This document shows, one piece after another, positions 6,635-16,161 of a DNA stretch of 64,000 nt (position 1 is the stretch's first letter; the number at the start of each line of letters is the position of its first letter). This stretch comes from CAWBCR01 sp963787375. GTDB taxonomy: Bacteria > Chloroflexota > Anaerolineae > Aggregatilineales > UBA3940. Below the pieces are notes generated by a model. It was not told the origin of the DNA. It saw only the letters and a list, made by a program, of their open reading frames with translations, and did not search any database. Location: positions 62,001-126,000 of the forward strand of contig CAWBCR010000017.1 of the NCBI GenBank assembly GCA_963787375.1, in the 5' to 3' direction. The translations under genes were made by a program, and so were the position numbers.

Positions 6635-9484
6635 ATGGCCCGCGTACGCCGCCTGGCGGCTTTGACTCTCCTGCTGATCTTGCTGCTGCTGCCTGCGCCT
6701 GTCTTAGGCCAGGCGCAGGCCGGCGATCCGCAGGTCGACGCCATCCTTCAGCAGATGACTCCGCAGGAGCGCGTGGGCCAGCTCTTTCTGGTGACCTTCT
6801 ACGGCACCGATACAGGGCCCAACTCGGATATCGCCAGCCTGATCGCCGACTATCACATCGGCGGTGTGGTACTGGTCGCAGCCAACAATAACTTTACCGA
6901 TTCCGAAGATATTCTGGCCCAAACTCACACCCTCACCAGCAACCTTCAACGGCTCGCTGCTGGGATGCCACCGGTGTCCACGGCGTCCCCGCCCGCCGCC
7001 ACTGCCACGCCGACTGAATCGCAGCAGCTCTTTGTCCCGCTGTTCATTGGCATCGATCAGGAAGGGAGCGGCCTTCCCGGGACGCAGATCCTTTCGGGGC
7101 TGACTCCGATGCCCAGCCTGATGTCACTTGGCGCGGCCTGGAACCCCGATCTGGCCGAGCAGGCCGGCAAGGTGCTTGGCCAGGAGCTTGGCGCGCTTGG
7201 CGTGAATATGCTCTTGGGCCCCTCCGCCGACGTGGTCGAGATCCCCCAGCCCTTCACCGGCGGCGATGTGGGGACGGAGGTATTCGGTGGTGAGCCGTTC
7301 TGGGTCTCCCAGATGACGGCGGCCTACGTAAAGGGCGTGCACGAAGGCAGCGGCGACCGCATGGAGGTGATACCACGCAGCTTCCCCGGCTACGGAGGGG
7401 CCGACCGCCTGGCGACGGTCGAAATACCGACCGTTCGCCGAACCAAGGATCAGCTCATCCAGTCGGATCTCAAACCCTTCTTCGCCGTCATGGGGCAGGC
7501 AACCGATGCTGCTTCGGTGGCCGATGGCGTGGTGGTGGGCCACATCAAGTTTCAGGGCTTCCAGGGAGACAACCTGCGGCTGGCGACGCGCCCGATCAGC
7601 CTTGATCCGGTCGCTTTGCAGAGCCTGGTATCCCTGCCCGACATTGCCTCATGGCGCGATTCGGGCGGTCTGTTGGTCACCGATTCGCTGGGCGTGCGCG
7701 GCGTGCGCCGGCTTTACGAGTCCCAGACGGGCTCGTTCCCGGGCCGCCGCATTGCGCTCGATGCATTTCTGGCTGGCAACGACGTGCTGTACCTGGGCGA
7801 TTTCGGCGCTAATCCGCCGTCTGATCAGACGGCGGCCATTGAAGACACCATCGACTTCTTCGTTCAGCGCTATCAGGACGACCCGACAGTTCAGGCGCTT
7901 GTCAATTCGGCGGTGCGCCGCATTATCCGCAAGAAGCTCGACCTGTACGGCCAGTTCTCACTTGACGCGACGATCCCCGATCCCAGCGGACTTTCGAGCG
8001 TGGGGACGCAGCGCGATGTGACATTCGATATCGCGCGCAGTGCGCTGACATTGGTATCGCCGGCACAGGCCGACGTCGTCGTCTCACCTCAGCGCGGCGA
8101 CAACATCGTGATTTTCACCGATACGCGCCCAGTGCAGCAGTGTGCAACCTGCCGCTCTCGGCCAGAAATTGCTGTTGACGCGCTCCGTTCGGCTATCCTG
8201 CGTTCATATGGGCCTGAGGCAACCGGCATCGTCAGTCTCGCCAACATATACAGTTTCAGCTTCCAGGATCTCAATACCTATTTGCAGAACGGACCTCAGG
8301 ATCGTCCAGCGGCTGAGGGCGAGACACCCAGCCCGGACCCGGTGCCGGTCGCGCTGAACAGCGCCGACTGGGTTGTGTTCGTGATGCGCGACGTGACCGA
8401 CACGGTCCCGGTCTCGATGGCGATCAAGAATTTCCTGGCCGATCCGCCGATTCCTGTGGATGCGCGTATCGTGGTGATGGCGATGGGCGCACCCTACTAC
8501 CTGGACTCCACCGAAATCGGCAAGCTAACTGCTTATTATGCGCTGTATGGTTACACGGAACCGTTCATCGACGCTGCCGCGCGGGCCCTGTTCGGTGGGC
8601 TCACGCCGACAGGTGCGCTGCCTGTGACGGTCAGCGGTATCGACTATGAGATCATGACCGCCACATCGCCCGACCCAAACCAGTTGATCAACCTGACGTA
8701 CACGGTCGAAGGCCCAACCGGCGAGGTGACGTCCACGCCCGGCACCGCCCTGGCCCCGGAGATAGGCGACACCATTCGCCTGCAAACTGCCGTCATCGTT
8801 GACCACAACGGCCACCCCGTTCCGGACGGCACACCGGTCGAGTTTGTTTTCGAGTTTGTCAGCGAGGGGCTGCGGGACCTGCAGCAAGCCACAACTACCG
8901 CCGGAGTGGCCGAAATCAGCGTGCCTATCGCTCGCCCTGGTGAACTGCATATCTCGGTAGTCAGCGGTGACGCGCAAAACTCGGATCAGGTCCAACTGGT
9001 CGTCCCCGACACCGGCAGCGCAGAGATTTCGGTGCTTCCGCCAGACGTCACCCCTACCGAGACGCTGTCGCCAACTGACACGCCCCAGCCGCCGGCTACC
9101 GAACCCGCTGCGTCGACGCCCGAACCGGTCCAGACACCTACCCCAACTCCAGTAGAGCGGGCCGTCAATTTCGGCGACCTGTTTCTGTCTATCCTGGGGC
9201 TGGCGCTGATCGGCGGTGCTGCATTCGTCAGCGGCTACGTGCAGGGTGACGTAAATCGCGGTTTGCTGCTGGCCCTGCCAGCCATCCTCGGTGGGCTGCT
9301 GGCGTACAACTACTACGCACTGCTGCTGCCCGGATCGATCCGTTGGTATCACCTGTGGGGGACCATCTGGGGACCAGCGCTGGCGGCCTGGGTTGGTGGG
9401 TTAGCTGGTCTAGGGATCGTGCTGCTCGCACTGCGCAGTTGGAGCGAGTGGTCGAGCTGGTTACGGGGTCATCAGAGGCGGTGA
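6635..9484 (+). CDS. Membrane-anchored GH3-family-like protein with Ig-like domain
   Basis: 949 residues. A signal peptide (residues 1-27) leads to a glycoside hydrolase family 3 N-terminal domain (~30-440). MTPQERVGQLFLV near residue 45 and IGIDQEGSG near 140 are typical of beta-N-acetylhexosaminidases such as NagZ. The expected nucleophile Asp is present in LLVTDSLGVRG (~residue 349). The KHFPGHG catalytic loop of NagZ enzymes instead reads RSFPGYGG (~249-256), so the usual His of the acid/base dyad is missing. A middle region (~480-690) resembles the GH3 C-terminal domain, followed by an Ig-like segment (~700-800), a Thr/Pro linker, and three C-terminal membrane helices (~846-940). It likely acts on, or binds, peptidoglycan sugars outside the cell. 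It overlaps the convergent kinase gene by 24 bases. Confidence 0.8.
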   Translation: MARVRRLAALTLLLILLLLPAPVLGQAQAGDPQVDAILQQMTPQERVGQLFLVTFYGTDTGPNSDIASLIADYHIGGVVLVAANNNFTDSEDILAQTHTLTSNLQRLAAGMPPVSTASPPAATATPTESQQLFVPLFIGIDQEGSGLPGTQILSGLTPMPSLMSLGAAWNPDLAEQAGKVLGQELGALGVNMLLGPSADVVEIPQPFTGGDVGTEVFGGEPFWVSQMTAAYVKGVHEGSGDRMEVIPRSFPGYGGADRLATVEIPTVRRTKDQLIQSDLKPFFAVMGQATDAASVADGVVVGHIKFQGFQGDNLRLATRPISLDPVALQSLVSLPDIASWRDSGGLLVTDSLGVRGVRRLYESQTGSFPGRRIALDAFLAGNDVLYLGDFGANPPSDQTAAIEDTIDFFVQRYQDDPTVQALVNSAVRRIIRKKLDLYGQFSLDATIPDPSGLSSVGTQRDVTFDIARSALTLVSPAQADVVVSPQRGDNIVIFTDTRPVQQCATCRSRPEIAVDALRSAILRSYGPEATGIVSLANIYSFSFQDLNTYLQNGPQDRPAAEGETPSPDPVPVALNSADWVVFVMRDVTDTVPVSMAIKNFLADPPIPVDARIVVMAMGAPYYLDSTEIGKLTAYYALYGYTEPFIDAAARALFGGLTPTGALPVTVSGIDYEIMTATSPDPNQLINLTYTVEGPTGEVTSTPGTALAPEIGDTIRLQTAVIVDHNGHPVPDGTPVEFVFEFVSEGLRDLQQATTTAGVAEISVPIARPGELHISVVSGDAQNSDQVQLVVPDTGSAEISVLPPDVTPTETLSPTDTPQPPATEPAASTPEPVQTPTPTPVERAVNFGDLFLSILGLALIGGAAFVSGYVQGDVNRGLLLALPAILGGLLAYNYYALLLPGSIRWYHLWGTIWGPALAAWVGGLAGLGIVLLALRSWSEWSSWLRGHQRR

Positions 9485-10462
9485 CAGCAGCGTGATCAGG
9501 ACTGCCAGCGCGAAGAGGCCCAGCGCGGCGGCGGCCAGAACGCGGTTCAGCGGTGCGATCTGGTCAAACTGGCGCTGGCCGGAGAGGATGGGCCAGGCGT
9601 CGAGCGGGCTGGTCGAGAGCAGCATGTCGCGGAAGGTCATCACATTCGCCGGACGCTCGTCGGGGTGCATGGCCATCGCCCACAACACCGCGCGTTCGGT
9701 GCGCAGGCTGATTTGCGGGTTGATGCCACGCGGCGGCACAAAGGCATCGGCTTGCAGGAAGCGGGTCTTGGCCTCCACCGGCGACTCGCACGTCAACAAG
9801 TGGTAGAGTGTTGCACCCAGCGAATAGATGTCAGAACGCGAGTCGGTATGGCCTGTGTCACCCCCATACTGCTCAAGCGGTGTATACATCGCCGTGCCGC
9901 GCCCTTGCAGCACGGTGACAGTTCGCGTGTCGTCCTGCACCATTAGCTTCACCAGTCCAAAATCGACCAGCTTGATCACGCCATCAGGTGTTAGCTTGAT
10001 GTTGGCCGGCTTGATGTCGCGGTGCAGCACCGGCGGTTGTTGGCTGTGCAGGTAGATCAAGGCATCGCACAATTGCGCGGCCCAATCCAGAACCTGTCTC
10101 TCCTGCAGAAGGCGGCCAGCGCTGCGGGCTTCCTCGATCTGCTGCCGCAGGTCGGTGCCTGGAACGAAGTCCATGACCAGGAAATCTCTATTGCCTTCGC
10201 TGAAGAAATCGGATACTTTAGGGAGGTTAGGATGGTCGAGGCGCGCGAGTGTGCTCGCCTCGCGGTGGAACTGCTCGCGAGCCTGTTCTTGCTGGCCGGG
10301 CGAGCTGTTGGGGTCAATCTGGATCTCCTTGATCGCGCAGAACCGCCCCGAAAGACGCATGTCTTCGGCCCGGTAGATCGATCCCATGCCGCCCTGGCCA
10401 ACGGTCTCGATGATTCGGTAACGTGAACGTAGCACGCTGTCGGGTTTGACAGGTGGCAGCAA
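9461..10462 (-). CDS. Membrane-anchored Ser/Thr protein kinase (PknB/Hanks type)
   Basis: 333 residues. The kinase domain spans about residues 15-285, with a Gly-rich loop GQGGMGSIY (22-30), catalytic Lys45 in CAIKEI, catalytic loop HRDIKPAN (~147), DFGLVK (~166), and the bacterial activation-segment motif YTPLEQYGG. A single membrane helix (~305-325) sits at the very C-terminus with almost no outside domain. The start is TTG, supported by an AGGAGG ribosome site 7 bases upstream (10470-10475). It is divergent from an FHA-domain regulator gene, a natural candidate for a phosphopeptide-binding partner or substrate. Confidence 0.92.
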   Translation of the reverse strand: MLPPVKPDSVLRSRYRIIETVGQGGMGSIYRAEDMRLSGRFCAIKEIQIDPNSSPGQQEQAREQFHREASTLARLDHPNLPKVSDFFSEGNRDFLVMDFVPGTDLRQQIEEARSAGRLLQERQVLDWAAQLCDALIYLHSQQPPVLHRDIKPANIKLTPDGVIKLVDFGLVKLMVQDDTRTVTVLQGRGTAMYTPLEQYGGDTGHTDSRSDIYSLGATLYHLLTCESPVEAKTRFLQADAFVPPRGINPQISLRTERAVLWAMAMHPDERPANVMTFRDMLLSTSPLDAWPILSGQRQFDQIAPLNRVLAAAALGLFALAVLITLLSPPLMTP

Positions 10463-10588
10463 AGAATCGCCTCCTAAGCCTGCTGAATAGCCCGGTATCT
10501 CACGGGCTGGCGGTTGCGGACGCCCGGCATGCGGTGGACAGCTTCTAGGACATTAACCCCACACCAGGGCTTTGTCAAGGGGGTGTAC

Positions 10589-11278
10589 GTGGGTCACAAC
10601 CAGATAGGAAAAGACAAGCCGGTACTTTTGGTGATCGATGGCCCGGTGCGCGGCCAACAGGCCGTGATGAACGGCGATGAGATGGTCATTGGCCGTGGGC
10701 CAGACTGTGACATGGTCATCCCGGACCGCCGCGTATCTCGCGAGCACGTACGCATCTGGCGCGACGAGTCAGCTTGCTACATTCAGGACTTGAACAGTAA
10801 GAATGGTACGCACGTCAACGCCGAACGGCTCCAGGGTTCAACAGAGCTTCACGACGGAGATGAGATTCAAATCGCGCTGGCGGTGAAGCTGCGATTTATC
10901 GGCTCTGATGCAACGGTGCCGCTGTCGTTGGAAGACGTGGAGGTCGGGGCAGGCGGCCTTCGGCTTGACGAGCGCACGCGCGAGGTGTCCATCGACGGCC
11001 AGCTTCTCGACCCACAACTATCGCTCTACCAGTACCGTCTGCTGGAGCTACTGCATGAGCGCCAGGGCGCAATCTGCACCCGCGATGATGTAGTGCGGGC
11101 CGTGTGGCCGGATGCCGTTGAAGAGGGCGTCAGCGAGCAGGCCATCGATGCGCTTGTCCGCCGCCTGCGGGATCGTCTTGCTGAGCTGGACCCCGGCCAC
11201 CAATACATCGTCACTGTGCGCGGGCATGGCTTTCGGCTCGAACAACATGGCATGCCCCTTGGAGACTCCGACGAGTAA
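10589..11278 (+). CDS. FHA domain plus winged-helix (OmpR-type) transcription regulator
   Basis: About 229 residues from GTG 10589, which follows AAGGGGG with a 5-base spacer; GTG 10583 is too close to that site. Residues ~10-100 form an FHA domain with the phosphothreonine-binding signature IGRGPDCDMVIPDRRVSREH and SKNGTHVN. Residues ~125-225 form a Trans_reg_C winged helix (LSLYQYRLLELL, then VVRAVWPD, ALVRRLRDRL and a YIVTVRGHGFRL end), as in OmpR-family DNA-binding domains. There is no receiver domain: the phospho-input would be recognition of a phosphorylated protein. It is divergent from the Ser/Thr kinase gene, 126 bases away. Confidence 0.85.
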   Translation: MGHNQIGKDKPVLLVIDGPVRGQQAVMNGDEMVIGRGPDCDMVIPDRRVSREHVRIWRDESACYIQDLNSKNGTHVNAERLQGSTELHDGDEIQIALAVKLRFIGSDATVPLSLEDVEVGAGGLRLDERTREVSIDGQLLDPQLSLYQYRLLELLHERQGAICTRDDVVRAVWPDAVEEGVSEQAIDALVRRLRDRLAELDPGHQYIVTVRGHGFRLEQHGMPLGDSDE

Positions 11279-11283
11279 GCAAA

Positions 11284-11306
11284 CGAGAGGCCGATTGGGC
11301 CTCTCG
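11284..11306. terminator. Terminator between convergent genes
   Basis: Stem CGAGAGGCC / GGCCTCTCG (11284-11292 and 11298-11306), followed by TCGTTT. It lies between the FHA regulator stop and the end of the minus-strand amidohydrolase. Confidence 0.75.
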
Positions 11307-11342
11307 TCGTTTGGCGCTGGAACCCTGCGTCGGAGTAGGGGG

Positions 11343-13322
11343 TTAAACGACCCCTTTGAAGCTGACGTATTCCTCTTTGATCAGCGCGTCGCTTTTCACG
11401 CCGAGACGGTTGAGCATCTCGGAGATGGCTGCCACCTTGCGCTCGGCGTCGTGGGGCGACCACGTGCGGCTCTTGAGCTCCAGATAGTAGCCATCCTCTA
11501 CCGGCTCGGTGAGCCGGTCGAAGTTGACATAGAAGCGCATTCCCATGTAGTCGACGTGCCAGCGCCGGCGCTCTTTGACGATGGCCGTCTCGTCGGCGGT
11601 ACCGACATACTCGCGGTAGAAACGCAGGGGCCGGGTTGCCGCTGAGATGTAGCGCGATCTCGACAGCTCAATTGCGTTGTCGAAGACACGCTCCTTGCTT
11701 TCGCCGGTGAGCGTCAGCCGCGTGCGGACGTTCGTCACGTTTCCATTGTCGTCCAGGAAGTCATCCTCACGATAGCGAAGCCGGTAGTGATCCGGCGCGC
11801 CGAACAGGAAGTAGGTGTCATACTGCATGTAGTGCGAATGGCGCACCACGTCGATGCCGGGCGTGTCGAGCAGCCGCTCAACCTGTTCTGGCGTCTCGAG
11901 CTGCACCTTGACCTGCACCTCGAAACTTTCCTCGCGCTGCACTTCGCCGATTGCCAGCAGCTTAGACAGGATGTCGCCCTCACGTGCTACCAGGAAAGCG
12001 TCGATCTGAATAGCAAGCTTCGAAGCCTGTTCGAGAAGCCCATCAACGGCGACTGTCAACAGCGCGTGGTCGCGCATCAGCCACGCGCCATTACACATGA
12101 CATCACGCACGTCGGTGCTCTTGGCTGCGTAAACGATCCGGGAGTAGACCGCGTCAGGATCGCGGTCAAAGCGCGGCAGCGCATGGACGCTGTTCAAGTC
12201 GAGGATGGCGATGTCGGCCCGCTTGCCGACCTCAAGCGAACCGGTGATGTCGCCCAGGTGCAGCGCCTGCGCACCCATGCGCGTTGCCATGTCAAACGCC
12301 TGACGCGCCGGGAGCGTGGTTGGGTCGTCCGTGGCCACTTTCGCCAGGAAAGCGGCCAGCCGTGTCTCCTCGAACATGTCCAGGTCGTTGTTGCTGGCCG
12401 GGCCGTCGGTGCCGATCCCCACGTTCAGACCCTGTTCCAGCATCCCCGCAACGGGGGCTATGCCGCTGGCCAGTTTGAGGTTGCTGCTGGGGTTGTGGGC
12501 CACGCCGGCCCCATGCTTCTTCAGCGTACGCATCTCGCCCGCGTCGATGTGCACGCAGTGCGCGGCGATCACTTTGGCGTCGAACAGGTTCTGCTTCTTG
12601 ACCCACGGCACGACCGGCATCTCGTACTGCTCGCGGCTGTCCGCCACTTCTGCCGCCGTCTCGCTGATGTGGATGTGCAGCGGCACGTCGTACTCGACCG
12701 CCAGCGCCGCGCATGCCTGCAAAATCTCCTCCGTGCAGGTGTACGGGGCGTGCGGTGCGACAGCGGGCACGATCAACGGGTGGCCCTTCCACTTTGCGAG
12801 GAACTCGCGGCACATGGCGAGGCTCTCGTCATAGCTGCCGGCATCCGGCGACGGGAACTTGAGGACCGTCTGCCCGCATACGCCGCGCAGACCTGCCTCA
12901 GCCGTGGCATGCGCTACCACGTCCTCGAAGTAGTACATATCGTTGAATGTGGTGATTCCCGACCGAATCATCTCAGCGCAGCCAAGCAGCGTACCGAGCC
13001 GCACAAACTCGGGGTCGACAAACTCACGCTCGGTGGGCATCATATAGCCCATCAGCCACACGTCGAGCCGCAGGTCATCGGCCAGCCCGCGTAGCAGCGT
13101 CATCGGCACGTGTGTGTGCGCGTTGACCAACCCGGGGATAATCGTCAGACCGGTACAGTCAACTACCTCACGGGCCTCGACCTGCGCCTCGATAACTGCG
13201 GTTGGCCCGACCGCCGCAATTGAATCGGTTCGAATGGCAACTGCACCATCGGCCATAACGGTGTATGATTGGTCCATTGTCACAACGGTGGCATGGATCA
13301 GCAGGGTATCAACAGAGATCAT
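11343..13322 (-). CDS. Amidohydrolase (MTA/SAH deaminase type) fused to a CYTH domain
   Basis: 659 residues from ATG 13322 (GGAGG site just upstream). Residues 1-~430 are a metal-dependent amidohydrolase of the TrzA/MtaD group, which deaminate methylthioadenosine, S-adenosylhomocysteine or related purines. Metal ligands are visible: NAHTH (His69, His71), HIHISE, HCVHID and GTDGPASNND, all in order. Residues ~464-655 form a second domain beginning FEVQVKV, then YRLRYRED, NVRTRLTLTG and a C-terminal FDRL..YLELK..W region. This matches the CYTH fold (adenylyl cyclase IV/thiamine triphosphatase), whose ExExK signature appears as EVQVK. The fusion suggests a joint role in nucleotide or polyphosphate metabolism, but the substrate of neither half can be named. 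Confidence 0.85.
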   Translation of the reverse strand: MISVDTLLIHATVVTMDQSYTVMADGAVAIRTDSIAAVGPTAVIEAQVEAREVVDCTGLTIIPGLVNAHTHVPMTLLRGLADDLRLDVWLMGYMMPTEREFVDPEFVRLGTLLGCAEMIRSGITTFNDMYYFEDVVAHATAEAGLRGVCGQTVLKFPSPDAGSYDESLAMCREFLAKWKGHPLIVPAVAPHAPYTCTEEILQACAALAVEYDVPLHIHISETAAEVADSREQYEMPVVPWVKKQNLFDAKVIAAHCVHIDAGEMRTLKKHGAGVAHNPSSNLKLASGIAPVAGMLEQGLNVGIGTDGPASNNDLDMFEETRLAAFLAKVATDDPTTLPARQAFDMATRMGAQALHLGDITGSLEVGKRADIAILDLNSVHALPRFDRDPDAVYSRIVYAAKSTDVRDVMCNGAWLMRDHALLTVAVDGLLEQASKLAIQIDAFLVAREGDILSKLLAIGEVQREESFEVQVKVQLETPEQVERLLDTPGIDVVRHSHYMQYDTYFLFGAPDHYRLRYREDDFLDDNGNVTNVRTRLTLTGESKERVFDNAIELSRSRYISAATRPLRFYREYVGTADETAIVKERRRWHVDYMGMRFYVNFDRLTEPVEDGYYLELKSRTWSPHDAERKVAAISEMLNRLGVKSDALIKEEYVSFKGVV

Positions 13323-13391
13323 AGAACCTCCACTCGCCAGTTGATCAATTATAGCGAGTGGCTGCCAGCGCACACAAAGGAACTTGCCTCA

Positions 13392-15331
13392 ATGGGACTC
13401 GCTCGCACATACCGTTTCATCGAAGGTAGCCTGGTGGTCCTGTCTTTTATCCAGGCGACACGCGCGGTCTTCGGTCTTACGCTGAACATGCTTGGAGCTG
13501 CACTGGTCACCCACCAGGTGGACCTGCTGCTGGTCAACGCGCACCTGATGCTGCTGGTGGCGGTGGTGCTGCCGTGGTTCACGCCGCGCGTGCGCAGTGC
13601 GCTGCCGGAGACGTTGAGCATCGCCGCGATCCTGGCGGTGGTGGCCCGAATCGGCGTGTCTGTGCAGGTTCCGCTGCTGCGAATCGTCGCCGGAACGGCT
13701 GTCATCGGGATGTCGGGTGTGTATTTCGTGGCGCTGCTGCGCGCCAACTGGCGCACGTGGGTGTCGGTCGTGATGATCGGAACTCCTGCTTGATCAGCTT
13801 CTGCGCGCCCGCGACGCTTACGATCTCTCGATGCGTCTATGGCTCGATATCCCGGTTGCCGGCCTCACGATCCGTATCCCGTGGATTGTCATCCAGATCG
13901 GCGTGGCGCTGGTGGCGGTTGCCGTCAGCCGGCTGGCTCGCGGCAGCGCCCGCCGTGAGACGTACGAACCGGCGTATCTGACCGCATGGGGTGGGCTGGC
14001 GCTCGGCGCGTTTTTCGCCGTCGAGACGCTGGTGCTGGCCATGCCGAACGTCATATCGCGCTGGGCGGGCGTCTCCTATGCTGGGCTGGTGCCATGGCTG
14101 CTGCTCGTCACGGCGTTGTCATTGATGCCGTTTGTGCGCCACCTGATGGGTGAGACGATGGCCATGTTTGACGACCGGCTGGGTGGGGTCGTGTGGCTGC
14201 TGCTGATGGTAATGCTGCTGGTGGTGGGCAACCGCCTGCCCGGGCTGGGCGCTGCCGGAGCGCTGATCATCGCGCAGTTCATGGCGGCGCTGCTGGTATG
14301 GTGGATGCCCTCACCGCCCGACCCGGCAGAGGTTGAGCAGGTCGGCCCATCGATGTCGCTGGCGATGGCAGTGTTTATCGTGCTAGTGTACGCCTACAGC
14401 GTGACGCTTGAGTACGCCGCCGTCGGTGAATGGTTGAAGGGGCAGGGGTTAATCGTGCTGCTAATCGCTGCGGCGGTGGTGGCGTTGCCCCGCCTTTTCT
14501 GGCGAGAAGAAGACCCGTGGTTGCTGCATCCTGGCCTGCCTCGGGGCGTGGCGCTGGCGTTTATCGCGCCGATTGTGGTGCTGGGACTGATCGTCAGCGG
14601 GCTGGGTGTGGACCCCGTCCCGCCGCCGCTGGGAACGACGCTGCGCATCGCGACCTACAACATCAACCGCGGCTACGATGCTGTCGGTGCGTTCCAGCTT
14701 GAGCTGGTTGCCCGCACCATAGAAGCGAGCCACGCTGACGTCGTACTGCTTCAGGAAGTCGATGCCGGGAGCCCGGCCAGCTACGGAATCGACGAGGTGC
14801 AGTACCTGGCCCGACGGCTCGACATGTCGCAGGCATTCCTGCCGACCACCGAACAGGTCCGGGGGTTGGCCGTGCTGTCGCGCTGGCCGCTCAGCAGCCG
14901 AGCCGGTGCGCTGTTTCCCGGCACCGGTGAGCAGGATGGCGCGTTAAGCGTGTCGATACGCGACGCGGACATCCGGCCATTCGGTAACGCTGGTCAACGC
15001 CGAGTTTGCGCCAGGCACAGACGAGGAGCGCGTGCAGCAGCTTGCCGTGCTGCTCGGTCTTATTGGCGATACCTCGCCGGCGGTCGTAGGGGGCAGCTTC
15101 AGCGGGTCGCCGCAGGATATCGTCTACCAGCAGCTAGCAAGCGCGGGCTTTGTAGACCCTGACTCGGTGCTTGGCATCGAGCAAGGCTATACCACGCCTG
15201 CTGTCTACCCGACCGTGCGCTACGACTACGTTCTGGTGCGGGACCTGTCGCCGCTGGACTCACGCCAGGTCGACAGCGCCGCCTCCGATCACCGGCTGGT
15301 TGTTGTCGAAGCAGGGTGGTCGTCTAACTGA
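13392..15331 (+). CDS. Membrane protein with C-terminal endonuclease/exonuclease/phosphatase domain (two frameshifts)
   Basis: The gene is split by two apparent one-base insertions, near 13780-13787 and near 14978-14982. Removing both gives 1938 bases and one 645-residue protein, which I take as the real product. Residues ~1-400 contain about ten membrane helices. After these come RIATYNINRG, VVLLQEVDAG and LAVLSRWP, then, past the second break, FSGSP, RYDYVLV and ASDHRLVV. These are the ordered motifs of the EEP/DNase I-like superfamily (metal Glu in LQE, catalytic His in SDH). Such membrane-tethered EEP proteins usually act outside the cytoplasm as nucleases or lipid phosphatases. The 3' end overlaps the convergent rmlD-like gene by 43 bases. 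Confidence 0.75.
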
Positions 15332-16161
15332 TCGCTCAATACTTCATCCAGCGAGAGCAGCGGCATGCGGAGCAGCGCCCGCGCCTTATCGAGCGCCAGC
15401 GTCAGGTCACGGGGTCGGCCCGGCGCAACCTCCTCGGCGCGGACCGCCTCTGCGACCCGGGCGGGATCGTAGCCCAGCGCGCGTAGCAGCCGGCAGCCGT
15501 AGTCCCACCGGCTGAGCGGTTCTGGTCCGGCCACGTTTACCAGCCCGGTCGCTTCGCCATTAGCCAGCTCCAGTAATGCCTCGGCCAGGTTGCGTGCCCA
15601 TATCGGCTGGCGGACCTCGTCGATGAACAGGGTCACGCGACGTCCCTCGCGGATCGCTGACTCCATCCAGCTTATCTGCCGGCACGCCGGATCGAGATCG
15701 TAGATCAGGCTCGTTCGCACGACGAGAACACTGCCGGCCGTCGCGAGAAGCCACTGCTCGTTGTCGGCCTTCACGCGCCCGTAGTCGCTGAGCGGAGTAG
15801 GGGGATCGTCTTCGCGGTACGGGGGATTTCTGCCGTCGTAGATCATGTCGGTGGACAGCGCGATCAGGCGCGCGTCTGTCTCGCGCGCCGCGTGTGCGAC
15901 GTTCTGCGCCGCTAGCGCATTCGTAGCGACCATTTCCGTGCTGCGATCCGACGCCGCCGCGTGGATGATCACATCGGGCCGAACGCGGGTGATCAGAGCC
16001 GTCGTTGCGTCGCGGTCCCGTAAGTCGAGTTGCAGCGCCTCACCGCCGCCGGTGTCCGCCCGGCTGAAAAAGGTGCCAGTGGTCTGCCAGCGGGCTGCGC
16101 CCAGCCGCGAAACCCAACGGCCCAGTTCGCCGCTGGCCCCGGTGACGAGCAGCCGCCTCAT
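15289..16161 (-). CDS. RmlD-like NAD(P)-dependent sugar reductase (SDR superfamily)
   Basis: 290 residues. An N-terminal Rossmann motif GASGELGRW (residues 8-16), an HAAA segment (~67), STDMIYDG (~104) and the YGRVK active-site Tyr/Lys pair (~127-131) fit the RmlD branch of extended SDRs, which reduce dTDP-4-dehydrorhamnose or similar nucleotide sugars. No rml neighbours are present, so the substrate is open; the S-adenosylmethionine synthase regulatory subunit MAT2B belongs to the same fold. Its ATG overlaps the rnc stop (ATGA), so it is co-transcribed with rnc. Confidence 0.82.
   Translation of the reverse strand: MRRLLVTGASGELGRWVSRLGAARWQTTGTFFSRADTGGGEALQLDLRDRDATTALITRVRPDVIIHAAASDRSTEMVATNALAAQNVAHAARETDARLIALSTDMIYDGRNPPYREDDPPTPLSDYGRVKADNEQWLLATAGSVLVVRTSLIYDLDPACRQISWMESAIREGRRVTLFIDEVRQPIWARNLAEALLELANGEATGLVNVAGPEPLSRWDYGCRLLRALGYDPARVAEAVRAEEVAPGRPRDLTLALDKARALLRMPLLSLDEVLSDQLDDHPASTTTSR

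Noticed and set aside
11787..13094. 435-codon plus-strand ORF opposite the amidohydrolase
   Set aside because: The minus strand shows all amidohydrolase metal motifs; the plus frame has no recognisable fold.
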